Positions 37,310-50,800 of a stretch of DNA of 64,000 nucleotides are shown here, piece by piece. The stretch covers positions 1,338,172,915 through 1,338,236,914 of the forward strand of contig OY856409.1 of the NCBI GenBank assembly GCA_963693085.1, in the 5' to 3' direction. Made by a program: the position numbers and the translations under genes. Each line of letters starts with the position of its first letter. Positions within the stretch are counted from its first letter, which is position 1. The notes beneath the pieces were generated by a model. It worked only from the letters and a program-made list of their open reading frames with translations. It searched no databases and had not been told where the DNA came from. Origin of the DNA: Alisma plantago-aquatica (lineage: Eukaryota > Streptophyta > Magnoliopsida > Alismatales > Alismataceae).

Positions 37310-38480
37310 GTCACGCGGGCAGAGCTGCCCTAGGATCTGCACTCGAGCATAAATATAGATTGGAAGCGTGGCAGCATCCTAGCATTTAGATAGTTAGATG
37401 GGATGGACGGGCTTCATCGATTACTTTTGGTCAAATCTGAGATCGTGGTGAATGAAGTTGGGCTCCTGCTTTCTCCCATGACGCGAACGTGGTAGGAGTC
37501 AGTTTCGATGAGCAGTTCACCTCAGATTAGTGTAAGGAGAAGTTAGGCCGTGTTTTGAAGTCTCATCGACGAGGCCATGAACATGCAGCTCAAACTACTG
37601 GCGACCCTATAAGTCTGCAAACAGGAGTAGCATGGAGATGAGCTCTCGCTAGAGAGAGAACCTCACGATGGATTCCTCACTGCGGAGACAAAATCGAGGC
37701 TAGATACTTTAACAAGAGATGGCTGAAGTAGTTGGAAATCGTGGAGAAGAGGTAGGATCTCTCGCCGCTGTGGAGTCATGTGGTGGCGCCCGCACAGAAC
37801 ATGGACGATGCTCACAACGATCAGAGTAGACGATACCTGGAGCTGTCGGGCATCAATCGTCGAGCAGAGACGTCACTCTTCCCTTCCTCATTCACCGTGG
37901 TGACAAGGACCTTGCCCTACTTGGATGGGATCAAATTCCACAGACCTCAAGCACCTAATCAAGCTGTGCTTGCTCACCGGAGCAGCACCTTGTGGCGGCG
38001 GCGCTTGACAGTAGGTTGGTGAGTGGGAGCAATGCTACGGCACCAGGAGCGGGTGCTAGCGAGCTCCCCAAGTCAACAAGGGAGGCGAGGCAGAAGAGAA
38101 CGGTTCCTAGTGCTCGCCGGAGGAGCACAACATGGCGGCGGCTTGCCCGCAGACTCACGCCTGACGGCGGCGCTGAGCGGGAGTCCCACGCAGAACGGGA
38201 GAATCGCAAAGGAGCCTACACTCCGAGGAAGCTGGGATGTTGATTCCGAGTCCGATGGTGTCCTTAGGATCTTGTGAGGAGATCTCCTGAGCAATCGATC
38301 ACTCACCGGAGGAGAGCCCAGGGGCGGCGGATGCCGTGCAGGGGGGGACGGAGTCCTGCTTAGGACTCGGACGAGCACGAGAGGAGGAAAGGAAGGAAAC
38401 TGGATCCAATCCCCTGAACCAACCCTAAACCGGCCCAAGCCAACAAGGGAAGCGTCGGCCCCTAGTGGCCACGTGGCGGC
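37310..38480. other. GC-rich block inside B LTR 1 (repeats at about 42791-43961 and 48270-49440)
   Basis: About 1.2 kb of GC-rich sequence is embedded in an AT-rich LTR. It is open in up to five frames at once, the longest being 176 codons on the minus strand (38603-38073). No frame shows a known domain, and low-stop GC-rich DNA explains the open frames. It may be a captured host segment (CGGCGG-type repeats resemble a gene 5' region) or simply the transcribed leader. I do not annotate a gene. Confidence 0.5.
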
Positions 38481-39502
38481 ACACCACTGGCTCGTAAAAG
38501 GTAAATACCCAATAAACTCACAGATCTTCGATAATTCATATAAAATAGCTCGTTTGTCAGAAAAATACAAATAGTATACTGAAATTCTCATAAAAATAAC
38601 CACATGGAATCTTAATAATAGTCTTTTGATGCTTAGATCTCAGTGATATCATGAAAGATGTGTAATGCTTGTTTAGTGGATAATAAATAGCAAATGATGA
38701 CATAAAATTATGGGAAAATGTCAGTAACTCCATAATAATGTTTATAATGCATATGATGTCAGTTATGGTCATGAGGATGCACGAAATCATGTAATTTGCT
38801 TAATATGTCTAATTAGGGCTTATAACCCTAGTAAAATGCAATAAATACATACGTGCTCAATAAATGGTGAAATTTACAGAATAAGCTCATATCAGTATTT
38901 AGAACCTCAGAATTAAATATGAGATCATAATGACGAACAAAATCCATGTTATATGAAGATGAATATTAATACATGTTATAAAACCCTAATCTAGGTTAAT
39001 GATGTAATTTAGGGTTAATATATATGTGCACAAAATGACATGGAAGTTAATGATTCAGATAAGAACCATAATCTGGAACATGAAATCAGTAAGATGATTC
39101 TAAGACAAGAAAGCAAGTAATGATGGGAATGACCTAATGAACTAAGTAAAGCCCTAATGAACACGATTAGGGTTAACATGAGATGTAGATGATGAGAATC
39201 TGATAGTAGTGTGTGGTCTTGTCTTGATCAGGTTTGACCAAGGATATAGATGACATGAGGATATGATGATTAGGTTTGTTCTTGATCAAGGTACGCTATT
39301 ACCTCTTACTTGTCTTATTATACAATATGCTTGTATTATATGTGTAGTAGAATACTTGGCATATGGTATTGGTTGAAGTGATTGTTCTTGTATGATATCT
39401 TGCTTGATTTTCCATACTTATGACTATGAACACATAAAATATAAGATATCTGATCCATCATATGATAGCACTAAACTCTTTGGTAGTATAGTGCATTGAT
39501 AA

Positions 39503-39602
39503 ACATCAAAGCCCTAGGGGCAGATGTAACATCAAAGCCCTAGGGGCAGATGTACGATTTATATGACAAGGCCTAAAGACATCAAAGCCCTAGGGGCAGA
39601 TG
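39503..39602 (+). repeat. 24-bp motif, three copies, in B LTR 1
   Basis: ACATCAAAGCCCTAGGGGCA followed by GATG starts at 39503, 39529 and 39579. LTR 2 also has three copies (44984, 45010, 45060). LTR 3 has two (50470, 50520). The copies are too few and too unevenly spaced for a CRISPR array. Confidence 0.85.
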
Positions 39603-40199
39603 CACGAGATATATGATGGAAATAAGTTTAAAATCTGTGTTCTCTTTTGTTAATGAATATCTTTGTTCAAGTATATGCTTTTCTTATATTCTTCTGTTAC
39701 TGCCAAGTATATTAGTTTTATCTTATTGCCAAGATATGATGAGAGGTAAATAAAAGACACGTAGGCGTACTCAGTACAATATTCATGAAATATTGTGCTG
39801 ACGTGTACCGCATGTAATCTTTTGTATAGGTTATGGTTATGCTCTTGAAGACCCATGATAGTGAGAGTTGTGTGGCGAGCTGATGTACAGGTGGACATGT
39901 TGTCTTAAGATCCTGTAGTTTAGATGTAGTACATGTATATGTATAGTTTTGCTGTTCAATATGTAATATCAAATGTTGTAACAATTCATGTTGTAATTAT
40001 ATGTTGAATGGTGAACATGTGTGTATGGATTTATTATTGTTCATGTACATGTGCTACTGCATTTCCTTCTGAATTCCTCTGATTTTCTTCTTCTTAGCCT
40101 CGTGTGGGATGTTTAAATTGGGATTCTCGCTGAGGTGAGGGTTTCAATTTGGACGTCACACATAAGATTAAGTTTTAGAAAATCTGGGGATGTCACAGG

Positions 40200-40211
40200 T
40201 GGTATCAGAGC
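40200..40211 (+). promoter_or_regulatory. B primer binding site, first unit
   Basis: TGGTATCAGAGC, 2 bp after LTR 1, matches initiator-Met tRNA. Confidence 0.87.
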
Positions 40212-42335
40212 ATGAACAATAACAAAGCCTGACATTTGCTCATCATGCAACTCAAAACTAAAGAACCTTGAACCTTAATAATCTTTAGGGTTAGATTAGT
40301 CGTCTTTTAGAGACTAGATCTGACCTAGCCTCTAGGTTAGCACCTAGATGTCCGAGAACTAGATCTAGACTGGTGCTTGTTGAGTAGCAAGTCCTGAGAT
40401 GTCGTTCTTTCCTTGTAGTGCAGCGGTATGGGACGTTGCACTATTTGGAAATGATGTGCATCAAGGGAAGAGAAACCCTAGACATATTGCGCACATTGTC
40501 GAGAGTAGCTACACTAGTCTACCCCTTGTTCTCACCCTTTTCACTAGTTTTCATGACACTGTACTCTCTACTATGTGTGGGGCACTCGTTTCTGGATTTG
40601 GTTTTTGATTCCAATCGGATCAAACCTTGGTAGTTTTCTCTGACACTTGTTTTATCGGAGAAAAACTATATAATATTTTATTATGTATATGTATTACAAA
40701 AATGTGTCCCCACACATGTATGAGTAGGAGGTGTTCATGCAACCTAAGTGAAAGTGATGACATCAGTCTAGAAGAGAGTGTAGTTCTAGGTTAGATGTCT
40801 AGAGCCTTGTTTGGTATATGTGATAGACGGAATAGATAGAATAAGTTTGATGATACAATCTAAGTCTTATATAGATGATATAAGATAGTTTGTGATGATC
40901 TATGTTTGTCTTTGAGGACTTAAGTTCATCTTAAGGATGCAAGATGAGTTCTGATGATGCAAGAAAATAGGCTTTTATGAGATAAGATAAGCTAGGCTGA
41001 GACAAGGTTGTGAGTCAGCATGGGCCTCAATCTCTTTTACGAAGGAGGACCTCTAGTGTTAGGACCAGTTTTGGGGTTAGCTCAAGAGAGAGTGAGACCC
41101 ACAAGGAGAAGGTCAGAGAACCTAGACTCCACGATATGAGAAATATGAGATATGTGATATGATATGTCCTAAACTAGACTACTCCTGAGTGATTGAGTTG
41201 AGTTGCTTTATGTATGATTCATGTAGATATATTGAACCCTAGATGTCCATGGGAAGACCAAACCCTAGAGTTAGAGAGAGGCTGGTTATATGAACATGTG
41301 AACATGAATACGAGTGCTTGCCATCTGGGTGAGGGAGAGAGCCCAAGACCCTGGAGGAGGTAGCTATGTTAGTTTCTGAGAAGCCTCATGCTCGGGTTGG
41401 TGGTTTCCCACATAGGAATCTAGTGGTTGCATGTATAAGAGAGTTTTGGGTAAGCATGTGTCATGGGTAGAAGACCTATGAATAGTATGTTGTAGCATGT
41501 TTTGGTTTGTGCTTATGTGGCTAGATCTTGTGAAGTTAATCAACTGGTGCCAATGAGGTAGACTTGGTAACCCTAGATGAAAGAGGGAAGATAAAGTATA
41601 TGCATATGAGGTACACATAGAGTTGAGTTAGCTCAGAAAGAATGAGAAATGCACTATCTTCGTGATAAGGGTTGGGAGAACCTCATTTGGACTAGTTAAA
41701 GTTTTGATACATGTTTCATGAGCCACTCATATAAGTTTGTTTAACACAACCATGATATAATATATCTAAGGATGTGATCTAATCTCAAGATTTGATATAT
41801 GGACACGATATGATGAAAACCTAGAGATGGCTTGATAGATATCAATGCATAAATAGTTAACGATGTACATGACAATGATGATAATTTGATAGTGTTGGTT
41901 AATCTCGTGATGAAATCACTTGTAAATGTTGCAACCTATTATGAGCAATGAAATAAGATCATATGAATGAAACATATTACGCAAGGTGTTAATTTTAGTG
42001 CTTAATAAAGATGAAAAATATCATTTGACAGTTAGTACAACGTGACGATTATAACACCTTGATATGATCTAGATGGATAACGTGGGTTAATTATATTTAA
42101 CTCCCTCTTAAAAGGCACATGTTAATGATGAACATGTTCTAACAATGAGATATATTATGGCATAATTACAGTTTCTAAACCCTTGTTTCAATCTTTTATG
42201 GAGGGGTGATTCATCCAAGATGTCTTAAAACCTCCTAATAGTGGTCGGATATGATCATGAAGCTTTGTTTTTGGATGTGCTGCACATAGAGTGGTGACCT
42301 ACATATGGATGAAATTCCCTAAAGTAAGAGGATGT
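40212..42335 (+). other. B interior 1, non-coding
   Basis: No recognised protein. Short frames such as 40399-40608 are present in both units only because the units are duplicates. They have no domain or homologue that I recognise. Confidence 0.7.
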
Positions 42336-42457
42336 CTTAATTTCGAGGACGAAATTTCTTTTAAGATGTATATGATGTGACAAAGTGGTCTTCTGGCTTA
42401 ATTTCGAGGACGGAATATCTTTTAAGGTGTGTATGATGTGATGAAGTGAATTTTTTT
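42336..42457 (+). repeat. 61-bp duplication spanning the interior/LTR 2 boundary
   Basis: CTTAATTTCGAGGACG starts at 42336 (interior side, pre-PPT) and again at 42397 (inside the LTR). TGTGA follows at 42376 and 42437. The true LTR start is the first TGTGAC, because the outer LTR begins there next to the target duplication. The same duplication occurs at LTR 3 (about 47817-47938). LTR 1 has the inner copy only. Confidence 0.8.
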
Positions 42458-45400
42458 AGATACCTAATGAATAAGTAAATTCATGTATTTGTATTATATT
42501 AAGAAGTAGCAATGTATACTTAAAGTTTGGATGGTATTCGATGTTGACATCATGATGAATATATCTAAGTTTATGCCTTTTTGAAGTAATTAATTGACTG
42601 GCAAAACAAGTGAGTTTTAGCACTAATAAAATTGGATGAGATGTCGTGCTGAAGCTTATAAATCTATAACCAAAGTTTTATTAGGACCTGATGCTCCTAG
42701 AAAAGTTATGTAAATTTAAATGTTATGAAATAATATGTATCTTTAACCAAGATAATCATGTTTTAGCTAAGTTTGTTGGTGCATAGAGATGTCACGCGGG
42801 CAGAGCTGCCCTAGGATCTGCACTCGAGCATAAATATAGATTGGAAGCGTGGCAGCATCCTAGCATTTAGATAGTTAGATGGGATGGACGGGCTTCATCG
42901 ATTACTTTTGGTCAAATCTGAGATCGTGGTGAATGAAGTTGGGCTCCTGCTTTCTCCCATGACGCGAACGTGGTAGGAGTCAGTTTCGATGAGCAGTTCA
43001 CCTCAGATTAGTGTAAGGAGAAGTTAGGCCGTGTTTTGAAGTCTCATCGACGAGGCCATGAACATGCAGCTCAAACTACTGGCGACCCTATAAGTCTGCA
43101 AACAGGAGTAGCATGGAGATGAGCTCTCGCTAGAGAGAGAACCTCACGATGGATTCCTCACTGCGGAGACAAAATCGAGGCTAGATACTTTAACAAGAGA
43201 TGGCTGAAGTAGTTGGAAATCGTGGAGAAGAGGTAGGATCTCTCGCCGCTGTGGAGTCATGTGGTGGCGCCCGCACAGAACATGGACGATGCTCACAACG
43301 ATCAGAGTAGACGATACCTGGAGCTGTCGGGCATCAATCGTCGAGCAGAGACGTCACTCTTCCCTTCCTCATTCACCGTGGTGACAAGGACCTTGCCCTA
43401 CTTGGATGGGATCAAATTCCACAGACCTCAAGCACCTAATCAAGCTGTGCTTGCTCACCGGAGCAGCACCTTGTGGCGGCGGCGCTTGACAGTAGGTTGG
43501 TGAGTGGGAGCAATGCTACGGCACCAGGAGCGGGTGCTAGCGAGCTCCCCAAGTCAACAAGGGAGGCGAGGCAGAAGAGAACGGTTCCTAGTGCTCGCCG
43601 GAGGAGCACAACATGGCGGCGGCTTGCCCGCAGACTCACGCCTGACGGCGGCGCTGAGCGGGAGTCCCACGCAGAACGGGAGAATCGCAAAGGAGCCTAC
43701 ACTCCGAGGAAGCTGGGATGTTGATTCCGAGTCCGATGGTGTCCTTAGGATCTTGTGAGGAGATCTCCTGAGCAATCGATCACTCACCGGAGGAGAGCCC
43801 AGGGGCGGCGGATGCCGTGCAGGGGGGGACGGAGTCCTGCTTAGGACTCGGACGAGCACGAGAGGAGGAAAGGAAGGAAACTGGATCCAATCCCCTGAAC
43901 CAACCCTAAACCGGCCCAAGCCAACAAGGGAAGCGTCGGCCCCTAGTGGCCACGTGGCGGCACACCACTGGCTCGTAAAAGGTAAATACCCAATAAACTC
44001 ACAGATCTTCGATAATTCATATAAAATAGCTCGTTTGTCAGAAAAATACAAATAGTATACTGAAATTCTCATAAAAATAACCACATGGAATCTTAATAAT
44101 AGTCTTTTGATGCTTAGATCTCAGTGATATCATGAAAGATGTGTAATGCTTGTTTAGTGGATAATAAATAGCAAATGATGACATAAAATTATGGGAAAAT
44201 GTCAGTAACTCCATAATAATGTTTATAATGCATATGATGTCAGTTATGGTCATGAGGATGCACGAAATCATGTAATTTGCTTAATATGTCTAATTAGGGC
44301 TTATAACCCTAGTAAAATGCAATAAATACATACGTGCTCAATAAATGGTGAAATTTACAGAATAAGCTCATATCAGTATTTAGAACCTCAGAATTAAATA
44401 TGAGATCATAATGACGAACAAAATCCATGTTATATGAAGATGAATATTAATACATGTTATAAAACCCTAATCTAGGTTAATGATGTAATTTAGGGTTAAT
44501 ATATATGTGCACAAAATGACATGGAAGTTAATGATTCAGATAAGAACCATAATCTGGAACATGAAATCAGTAAGATGATTCTAAGACAAGAAAGCAAGTA
44601 ATGATGGGAATGACCTAATGAACTAAGTAAAGCCCTAATGAACACGATTAGGGTTAACATGAGATGTAGATGATGAGAATCTGATAGTAGTGTGTGGTCT
44701 TGTCTTGATCAGGTTTGACCAAGGATATAGATGACATGAGGATATGATGATTAGGTTTGTTCTTGATCAAGGTACGCTATTACCTCTTACTTGTCTTATT
44801 ATACAATATGCTTGTATTATATGTGTAGTAGAATACTTGGCATATGGTATTGGTTGAAGTGATTGTTCTTGTATGATATCTTGCTTGATTTTCCATACTT
44901 ATGACTATGAACACATAAAATATAAGATATCTGATCCATCATATGATAGCACTAAACTCTTTGGTAGTATAGTGCATTGATAAACATCAAAGCCCTAGGG
45001 GCAGATGTAACATCAAAGCCCTAGGGGCAGATGTACGATTTATATGACAAGGCCTAAAGACATCAAAGCCCTAGGGGCAGATGCACGAGATATATGATGG
45101 AAATAAGTTTAAAATCTGTGTTCTCTTTTGTTAATGAATATCTTTGTTCAAGTATATGCTTTTCTTATATTCTTCTGTTACTGCCAAGTATATTAGTTTT
45201 ATCTTATTGCCAAGATATGATGAGAGGTAAATAAAAGACACGTAGGCGTACTCAGTACAATATTCATGAAATATTGTGCTGACGTGTACCGCATGTAATC
45301 TTTTGTATAGGTTATGGTTATGCTCTTGAAGACCCATGATAGTGAGAGTTGTGTGGCGAGCTGATGTACAGGTGGACATGTTGTCTTAAGATCCTGTAGT

Positions 45401-45678
45401 TTAGATGTAGTACATGTATATGTATAGTTTTGCTGTTCAATATGTAATATCAAATGTTGTAACAATTCATGTTGTAATTATATGTTGAATGGTGAACATG
45501 TGTGTATGGATTTATTATTGTTCATGTACATGTGCTACTGCATTTCCTTCTGAATTCCTCTGATTTTCTTCTTCTTAGCCTCGTGTGGGATGTTTAAATT
45601 GGGATTCTCGCTGAGGTGAGGGTTTCAATTTGGACGTCACACATAAGATTAAGTTTTAGAAAATCTGGGGATGTCACA
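42376..45678 (+). repeat. B LTR 2 (middle, chimeric)
   Basis: The first bases match LTR 3 at the two informative sites (C at 42390, T at 42404). From 42865 onward it matches LTR 1, including the three-copy 24-bp motif. It therefore looks like a recombinant of the 3' and 5' LTRs, as expected for array formation. Confidence 0.85.
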
Positions 45679-45680
45679 GG

Positions 45681-45692
45681 TGGTATCAGAGC
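45681..45692 (+). promoter_or_regulatory. B primer binding site, second unit
   Basis: TGGTATCAGAGC, 2 bp after LTR 2, in the same context as the first. Confidence 0.87.
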
Positions 45693-47816
45693 ATGAACAA
45701 TAACAAAGCCTGACATTTGCTCATCATGCAACTCAAAACTAAAGAACCTTGAACCTTAATAATCTTTAGGGTTAGATTAGTCGTCTTTTAGAGACTAGAT
45801 CTGACCTAGCCTCTAGGTTAGCACCTAGATGTCCGAGAACTAGATCTAGACTGGTGCTTGTTGAGTAGCAAGTCCTGAGATGTCGTTCTTTCCTTGTAGT
45901 GCAGCGGTATGGGACGTTGCACTATTTGGAAATGATGTGCATCAAGGGAAGAGAAACCCTAGACATATTGCGCACATTGTCGAGAGTAGCTACACTAGTC
46001 TACCCCTTGTTCTCACCCTTTTCACTAGTTTTCATGACACTGTACTCTCTACTATGTGTGGGGCACTCGTTTCTGGATTTGGTTTTTGATTCCAATCGGA
46101 TCAAACCTTGGTAGTTTTCTCTGACACTTGTTTTATCGGAGAAAAACTATATAATATTTTATTATGTATATGTATTACAAAAATGTGTCCCCACACATGT
46201 ATGAGTAGGAGGTGTTCATGCAACCTAAGTGAAAGTGATGACATCAGTCTAGAAGAGAGTGTAGTTCTAGGTTAGATGTCTAGAGCCTTGTTTGGTATAT
46301 GTGATAGACGGAATAGATAGAATAAGTTTGATGATACAATCTAAGTCTTATATAGATGATATAAGATAGTTTGTGATGATCTATGTTTGTCTTTGAGGAC
46401 TTAAGTTCATCTTAAGGATGCAAGATGAGTTCTGATGATGCAAGAAAATAGGCTTTTATGAGATAAGATAAGCTAGGCTGAGACAAGGTTGTGAGTCAGC
46501 ATGGGCCTCAATCTCTTTTACGAAGGAGGACCTCTAGTGTTAGGACCAGTTTTGGGGTTAGCTCAAGAGAGAGTGAGACCCACAAGGAGAAGGTCAGAGA
46601 ACCTAGACTCCACGATATGAGAAATATGAGATATGTGATATGATATGTCCTAAACTAGACTACTCCTGAGTGATTGAGTTGAGTTGCTTTATGTATGATT
46701 CATGTAGATATATTGAACCCTAGATGTCCATGGGAAGACCAAACCCTAGAGTTAGAGAGAGGCTGGTTATATGAACATGTGAACATGAATACGAGTGCTT
46801 GCCATCTGGGTGAGGGAGAGAGCCCAAGACCCTGGAGGAGGTAGCTATGTTAGTTTCTGAGAAGCCTCATGCTCGGGTTGGTGGTTTCCCACATAGGAAT
46901 CTAGTGGTTGCATGTATAAGAGAGTTTTGGGTAAGCATGTGTCATGGGTAGAAGACCTATGAATAGTATGTTGTAGCATGTTTTGGTTTGTGCTTATGTG
47001 GCTAGATCTTGTGAAGTTAATCAACTGGTGCCAATGAGGTAGACTTGGTAACCCTAGATGAAAGAGGGAAGATAAAGTATATGCATATGAGGTACACATA
47101 GAGTTGAGTTAGCTCAGAAAGAATGAGAAATGCACTATCTTCGTGATAAGGGTTGGGAGAACCTCATTTGGACTAGTTAAAGTTTTGATACATGTTTCAT
47201 GAGCCACTCATATAAGTTTGTTTAACACAACCATGATATAATATATCTAAGGATGTGATCTAATCTCAAGATTTGATATATGGACACGATATGATGAAAA
47301 CCTAGAGATGGCTTGATAGATATCAATGCATAAATAGTTAACGATGTACATGACAATGATGATAATTTGATAGTGTTGGTTAATCTCGTGATGAAATCAC
47401 TTGTAAATGTTGCAACCTATTATGAGCAATGAAATAAGATCATATGAATGAAACATATTACGCAAGGTGTTAATTTTAGTGCTTAATAAAGATGAAAAAT
47501 ATCATTTGACAGTTAGTACAACGTGACGATTATAACACCTTGATATGATCTAGATGGATAACGTGGGTTAATTATATTTAACTCCCTCTTAAAAGGCACA
47601 TGTTAATGATGAACATGTTCTAACAATGAGATATATTATGGCATAATTACAGTTTCTAAACCCTTGTTTCAATCTTTTATGGAGGGGTGATTCATCCAAG
47701 ATGTCTTAAAACCTCCTAATAGTGGTCGGATATGATCATGAAGCTTTGTTTTTGGATGTGCTGCACATAGAGTGGTGACCTACATATGGATGAAATTCCC
47801 TAAAGTAAGAGGATGT
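45693..47816 (+). other. B interior 2, non-coding
   Basis: Apparently identical to interior 1 at a spacing of 5481 bp. No recognised protein. Confidence 0.7.
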
Positions 47817-47856
47817 CTTAATTTCGAGGACGAAATTTCTTTTAAGATGTATATGA

Positions 47857-50800
47857 TGTGACAAAGTGGTCTTCTGGCTTAATTTCGAGGACGGAATATC
47901 TTTTAAGGTGTGTATGATGTGATGAAGTGAATTTTTTTAGATACCTAATGAATAAGTAAATTCATGTATTTGTATTATATTAAGAAGTAGCAATGTATAC
48001 TTAAAGTTTGGATGGTATTCGATGTTGACATCATGATGAATATATCTAAGTTTATGCCTTTTTGAAGTAATTAATTGACTGGCAAAACAAGTGAGTTTTA
48101 GCACTAATAAAATTGGATGAGATGTCGTGCTGAAGCTTATAAATCTATAACCAAAGTTTTATTAGGACCTGATGCTCCTAGAAAAGTTATGTAAATTTAA
48201 ATGTTATGAAATAATATGTATCTTTAACCAAGATAATCATGTTTTAGCTAAGTTTGTTGGTGCATAGAGATGTCACGCGGGCAGAGCTGCCCTAGGATCT
48301 GCACTCGAGCATAAATATAGATTGGAAGCGTGGCAGCATCCTAGCCTTTAGATAGTTAGATGGGATGGACGGGCTTCATCGATTACTTTTGGTCAAATCT
48401 GAGATCGTGGTGAATGAAGTTGGGCTCCTGCTTTCTCCCATGACGCGAACGTGGTAGGAGTCAGTTTCGATGAGCAGTTCACCTCAGATTAGTGTAAGGA
48501 GCAGTTAGGCCCCGTTTTGAAGTCTCATCGACGAGGCCATGAACATGCAGCTCAAACTACTGGCGACCCTATAAGTCTGCAAATAGGAGTAGCATGGAGA
48601 TGAGCTCTCGCTAGAGAGAGAACCTCACGACGGATGCCTCATTGCGGAGACAAAATTGAGGCTAGATACTTTAACAAGAGATGGCTGAAGTAGTTGAAAA
48701 TTGTGGAGAAGAGGTAGGATCTCTCGCCGTTGTGGAGTCATGCGGTGGCGCCCACACAGAACGTGGACGATGCTCACGACGATCATAGTAGACGATACCT
48801 GGAGTTGTCGGGCATCAATCGTCGAGCAGAGACGTCGCTCTTCCCATCCTCATTCACCGTGGCGACAAGGACCTTGCCCTACTTGGATCGGATCAAATTC
48901 CACAGACCTCAAGTGCCTAATCAAGCCGTGCTTGCTCACCGGAGAAGCACCTTGTGGCGGCGGTGCTTGACAGCAGGTTGGTGAGTGGGAGCGATGCCAC
49001 GGCGCCAGGAGCGGGTGCTAGCGAGCTCCCCAAGCCAACAAGGGAGGCGAGGCAGAAGAGAACGGTTCCTAGTGCTCACCGGAGGAGCACAACATGGCGG
49101 CGGCTTGCCCGCAGACTCACGCCTGACGGCGGCACTGAGCGGGAGTCCCACGCAGAACGGGAGAATCGCAAAGGAGCCTACACTCCGAGGAAGCTGGGAT
49201 GTTGATTCCGAGTCCGACGGTGTGCTTAGGATCTTGTGAGGAGATCTCCTGAGCAATCGATCACTCACCGGAGGAGAGCCCAGGGGCGGCAGATGCCGTG
49301 CAGGGGGGACGGAGTCCTGCTTGGGACTCGGATGAGCACGAGAGGAGGAAAGGAAGGAAACCGGATCCAATCCCCTGAACCAACCCTAAACCGGCCCAAG
49401 CCAACAAGGAAAGCGCCGGTCCCTAGTGGCCACGTGGTGGCACACCACTGGCTCGTAAAAGGTAAATACCCAATAAACTCACAGATCTTAGATAATTCAT
49501 ATAAAATAGCTCGTTTGTCAGAAAAATACAAATAGTATACCGAAATTCTCAGAAAAATGTTTAGAACCACATGAAATCTTAATAATAGTCTTTTGATGCT
49601 TAAATCTCAGTGATATCATGAAAGATGTGTAATGCTTGTTTAGTGGATAATAAATAGCAAATGATGACATAAAATTATGGGAAAATGTCAGTAACTCCAT
49701 AATAATGTTTATAATGCATATGATGTTAGTTATGGTCATGAGGATGCACGAAATCATGTAATTTGCTTAATGTGTCTAATTAGGGCTTATAACCCTAGTA
49801 AAATGCAATAAATACATACGTTCTCAATAAATGGTGAAATTTACAGAATAAGCTCATATCAGTATCTGGAACCTCAGAATTAAATATGAGATCATAATTA
49901 CGAACAAAATCCATGTTATATGAAGATGAATATTAATACATGTTATAAAACCCTAATCTAGGTTAATGATGTAACTTAGCGTTAATATATATGTGCACAA
50001 AATGACATGGAAGTTAATGATTCAGATAAGAACCATAATCTGGAACATGACATCAGTAAGATGATTCTAAGACAAGAAAGCAAGTAATGATGGGAATGAC
50101 CTAATGAACTAAGTAAAGCCCTAATGAACACGATTAGGGTTAACATGAGATGTAGATGATGAGAATCTGATAGTAGTGTGTGGTCTTGTCTTGATCTGGT
50201 TTGACCAAGGATATAGATGACATGAGGATATGATGATTTGGTTTGTTCTTGATCAAGGTACGCTATTACCTCTTACTTGGCTTATTATACAATATGCTTG
50301 TGTTATATGTGTAGTAGAATACTTGGCATATGGTATTGGTTGAAGTGATTGTTCTTGTATGATATCTTGCTTGATTTTCCATACGTATGACTATGAACAC
50401 ATAAAATATAAGATATCTAATCCATCATATGATAGCACTAAACTCTTTGGTAGTACAGTGCATTGATAAACATCAAAGCCCTAGGGGCAGATGTACGATT
50501 TATATGACAAGGCCTAAAGACATCAAAGCCCTAGGGGCAGATGCACGAGATATATGATGGAAATAAGTTTAAAATCTGTGTTCTCTTTTGTTAATGAATA
50601 TCTTTGTTCAAGTATATGCTTTTCTTATATTCTTCTTTTACTGCCAAGTATATTAGTTTTATCTTATTGCCAAGATATGATGAGAGGTAAATAAAAGACA
50701 CGTAGGCGTACTCAATACAATATTCATGAAATATTGTGCTGACATGTACCGCATGTAATCTTTTGTATAGGTTATGGTTATGCTCTTGAAGACCCATGAT

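Larger units (their letters stand above)
36895..40197 (+). repeat. B LTR 1
   Basis: This 3303-bp LTR starts TGTGACAAAGTGG and ends GGGATGTCACA. It contains a copy of the PPT/LTR junction at its start, a TATA-like ATAAATATAG at 37350-37359, a GC-rich block (about 37310-38480), a three-copy 24-bp motif (39503, 39529, 39579) and a hairpin ACAATATT-CATGA-AATATTGT (39776-39796). Confidence 0.88.

Noticed and set aside
38073..38603. 176-codon open frame on the minus strand of the B LTR, repeated in LTR 2 and in part in LTR 3
   Set aside because: It lies in a GC-rich block open in many frames, has no domain, and is antisense to the element. LTR 3 breaks and shifts it.
39503..39602. Regularly repeated short motif as a possible CRISPR array
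   Set aside because: Two or three copies only, unequal spacing, inside a plant LTR; it is a minisatellite.
40200..40211. tRNA-like sequence TGGTATCAGAGC, seen five times (one with a base change)
   Set aside because: These are primer binding sites complementary to initiator-Met tRNA, not tRNA genes.
40399..40608. Frames in the B interior that are identical in both units
   Set aside because: Identity follows from the recent 5481-bp duplication, not from selection; no domain is seen.
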